Origin: Bacteroidales bacterium UBA4318
Lineage (GTDB): Bacteria > Bacteroidota > Bacteroidia > Bacteroidales > UBA932
Length of the DNA: 6,555 bases
Direction: 5' to 3'
NCBI GenBank assembly: GCA_002393895.1
Contig: DGUE01000039.1
Location: 1-6,555, forward strand
The notes below the pieces were generated by a model. It was not told the DNA's origin. It was given only the letters and a program-made list of their open reading frames with translations, and did no database searches. The position numbers were made by a program, and so were the translations under genes. Below, in pieces: positions 6,343 to 6,555 of the stretch; position 1 is the stretch's first letter; each line of letters opens with the position of its first letter.

Positions 6343-6555
6343 ACTTGGTGCAGTTATAGGGCACCAGGGTGATGGTGGCGGACGCGTCGGTCTGAGTGTC
6401 GATGGCCGGTGCACGCAGGGTGACGGGAGCGTCATCGATGCGCCAGCCCCAGCGGGCAGGCATCTCCCCGGCACGGACTACCTCAATCTGCGAAGCATCC
6501 TGAATACTGAGCGTGTAGTCGCTCTTCTGCCCGGGCACGACGGTGTTCTCGTCTA
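6311..6555 (-). CDS. C-terminal end of a probable exported glycoside hydrolase (partial)
   Basis: An open frame enters from the right edge on the minus strand and ends with TGA at 6311-6313; about 80 residues are visible and no true start lies in the window. The visible part reads as beta-strand-rich sequence, with WGWRIDDAPVTLRAP followed by ATITLVPYNCTKFRVSMF. The block LVPY-x-CTK/T-x-R(V/I)-x-x-F is a recurring C-terminal ending in large Bacteroidota glycoside hydrolases, including six-hairpin enzymes of the GH127/GH146 type, from memory. No catalytic residues are in view, so the family is a guess. It converges with the GH28 gene and overlaps its last 32 bases. No competing forward frame of note covers 6343-6555, which supports this strand as coding. 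Confidence 0.6.
   Translation of the reverse strand, partial: DENTVVPGQKSDYTLSIQDASQIEVVRAGEMPARWGWRIDDAPVTLRAPAIDTQTDASATITLVPYNCTKFRVSMFGESF

Noticed and set aside
5221..6474. Long antisense open frame (417 codons) opposite the GH28 gene
   Set aside because: The GH28 frame carries all family catalytic motifs; the antisense frame has no recognisable domain and crosses the real partial minus-strand gene in another frame. Such shadows are common in GC-rich coding DNA.

Overview
This window looks like a chromosomal segment from a fairly GC-rich member of the Bacteroidales (Bacteroidota). Three things point there. The first 60 bases encode a GAPDH C-terminus of the Bacteroides type. The intergenic regions carry TAnnTTTG boxes, the Bacteroidota -7 promoter element. 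The starts mostly lack strong Shine-Dalgarno sequences, and exported beta-helix carbohydrate-active enzymes are present. Assignment to genus is not possible from the sequence alone.

Layout. (1) Bases 1-60 are the 3' end of gap (GAPDH), followed by a textbook intrinsic terminator (83-115). (2) A sugar-phosphate/organophosphate:phosphate antiporter of the MFS OPA family (GlpT/UhpC/UhpT type) runs forward at 143-1462. (3) Convergent with it, only 11 bases away, is a membrane-anchored SPFH/Band 7 (prohibitin-like) protein on the minus strand (1474-2301). (4) A 62-base AT-rich divergent intergenic region (2302-2363) holds two identical, mirror-placed TATATTTG boxes, one for each direction. (5) A forward, tightly packed unit follows: a WYL-domain HTH regulator (2364-3260); an exported GH141-like parallel beta-helix protein (3257-5203) whose start overlaps the regulator stop by ATGA; and, 11 bases later, an exported GH28 polygalacturonase-type enzyme (5215-6342). 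(6) On the minus strand, running off the right edge, is the C-terminal end of another protein, probably an exported glycoside hydrolase. It overlaps the 3' end of the GH28 gene by 32 bases.

How the genes may work together. The WYL - beta-helix - GH28 unit reads as a small pectin or rhamnogalacturonan degradation operon with its own regulator built in. GH28 enzymes cut galacturonan backbones. The founding GH141 enzyme acts on a fucose side-chain linkage of rhamnogalacturonan II. No SusC/SusD pair, hybrid two-component sensor or ECF sigma/anti-sigma pair is seen here, so if this is a polysaccharide utilization locus it is either incomplete in the window or of an unusual regulatory type. The transporter and the SPFH protein look like housekeeping neighbours without a proven link to the operon. 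No RNA genes, mobile elements, CRISPR arrays or long repeats were seen.
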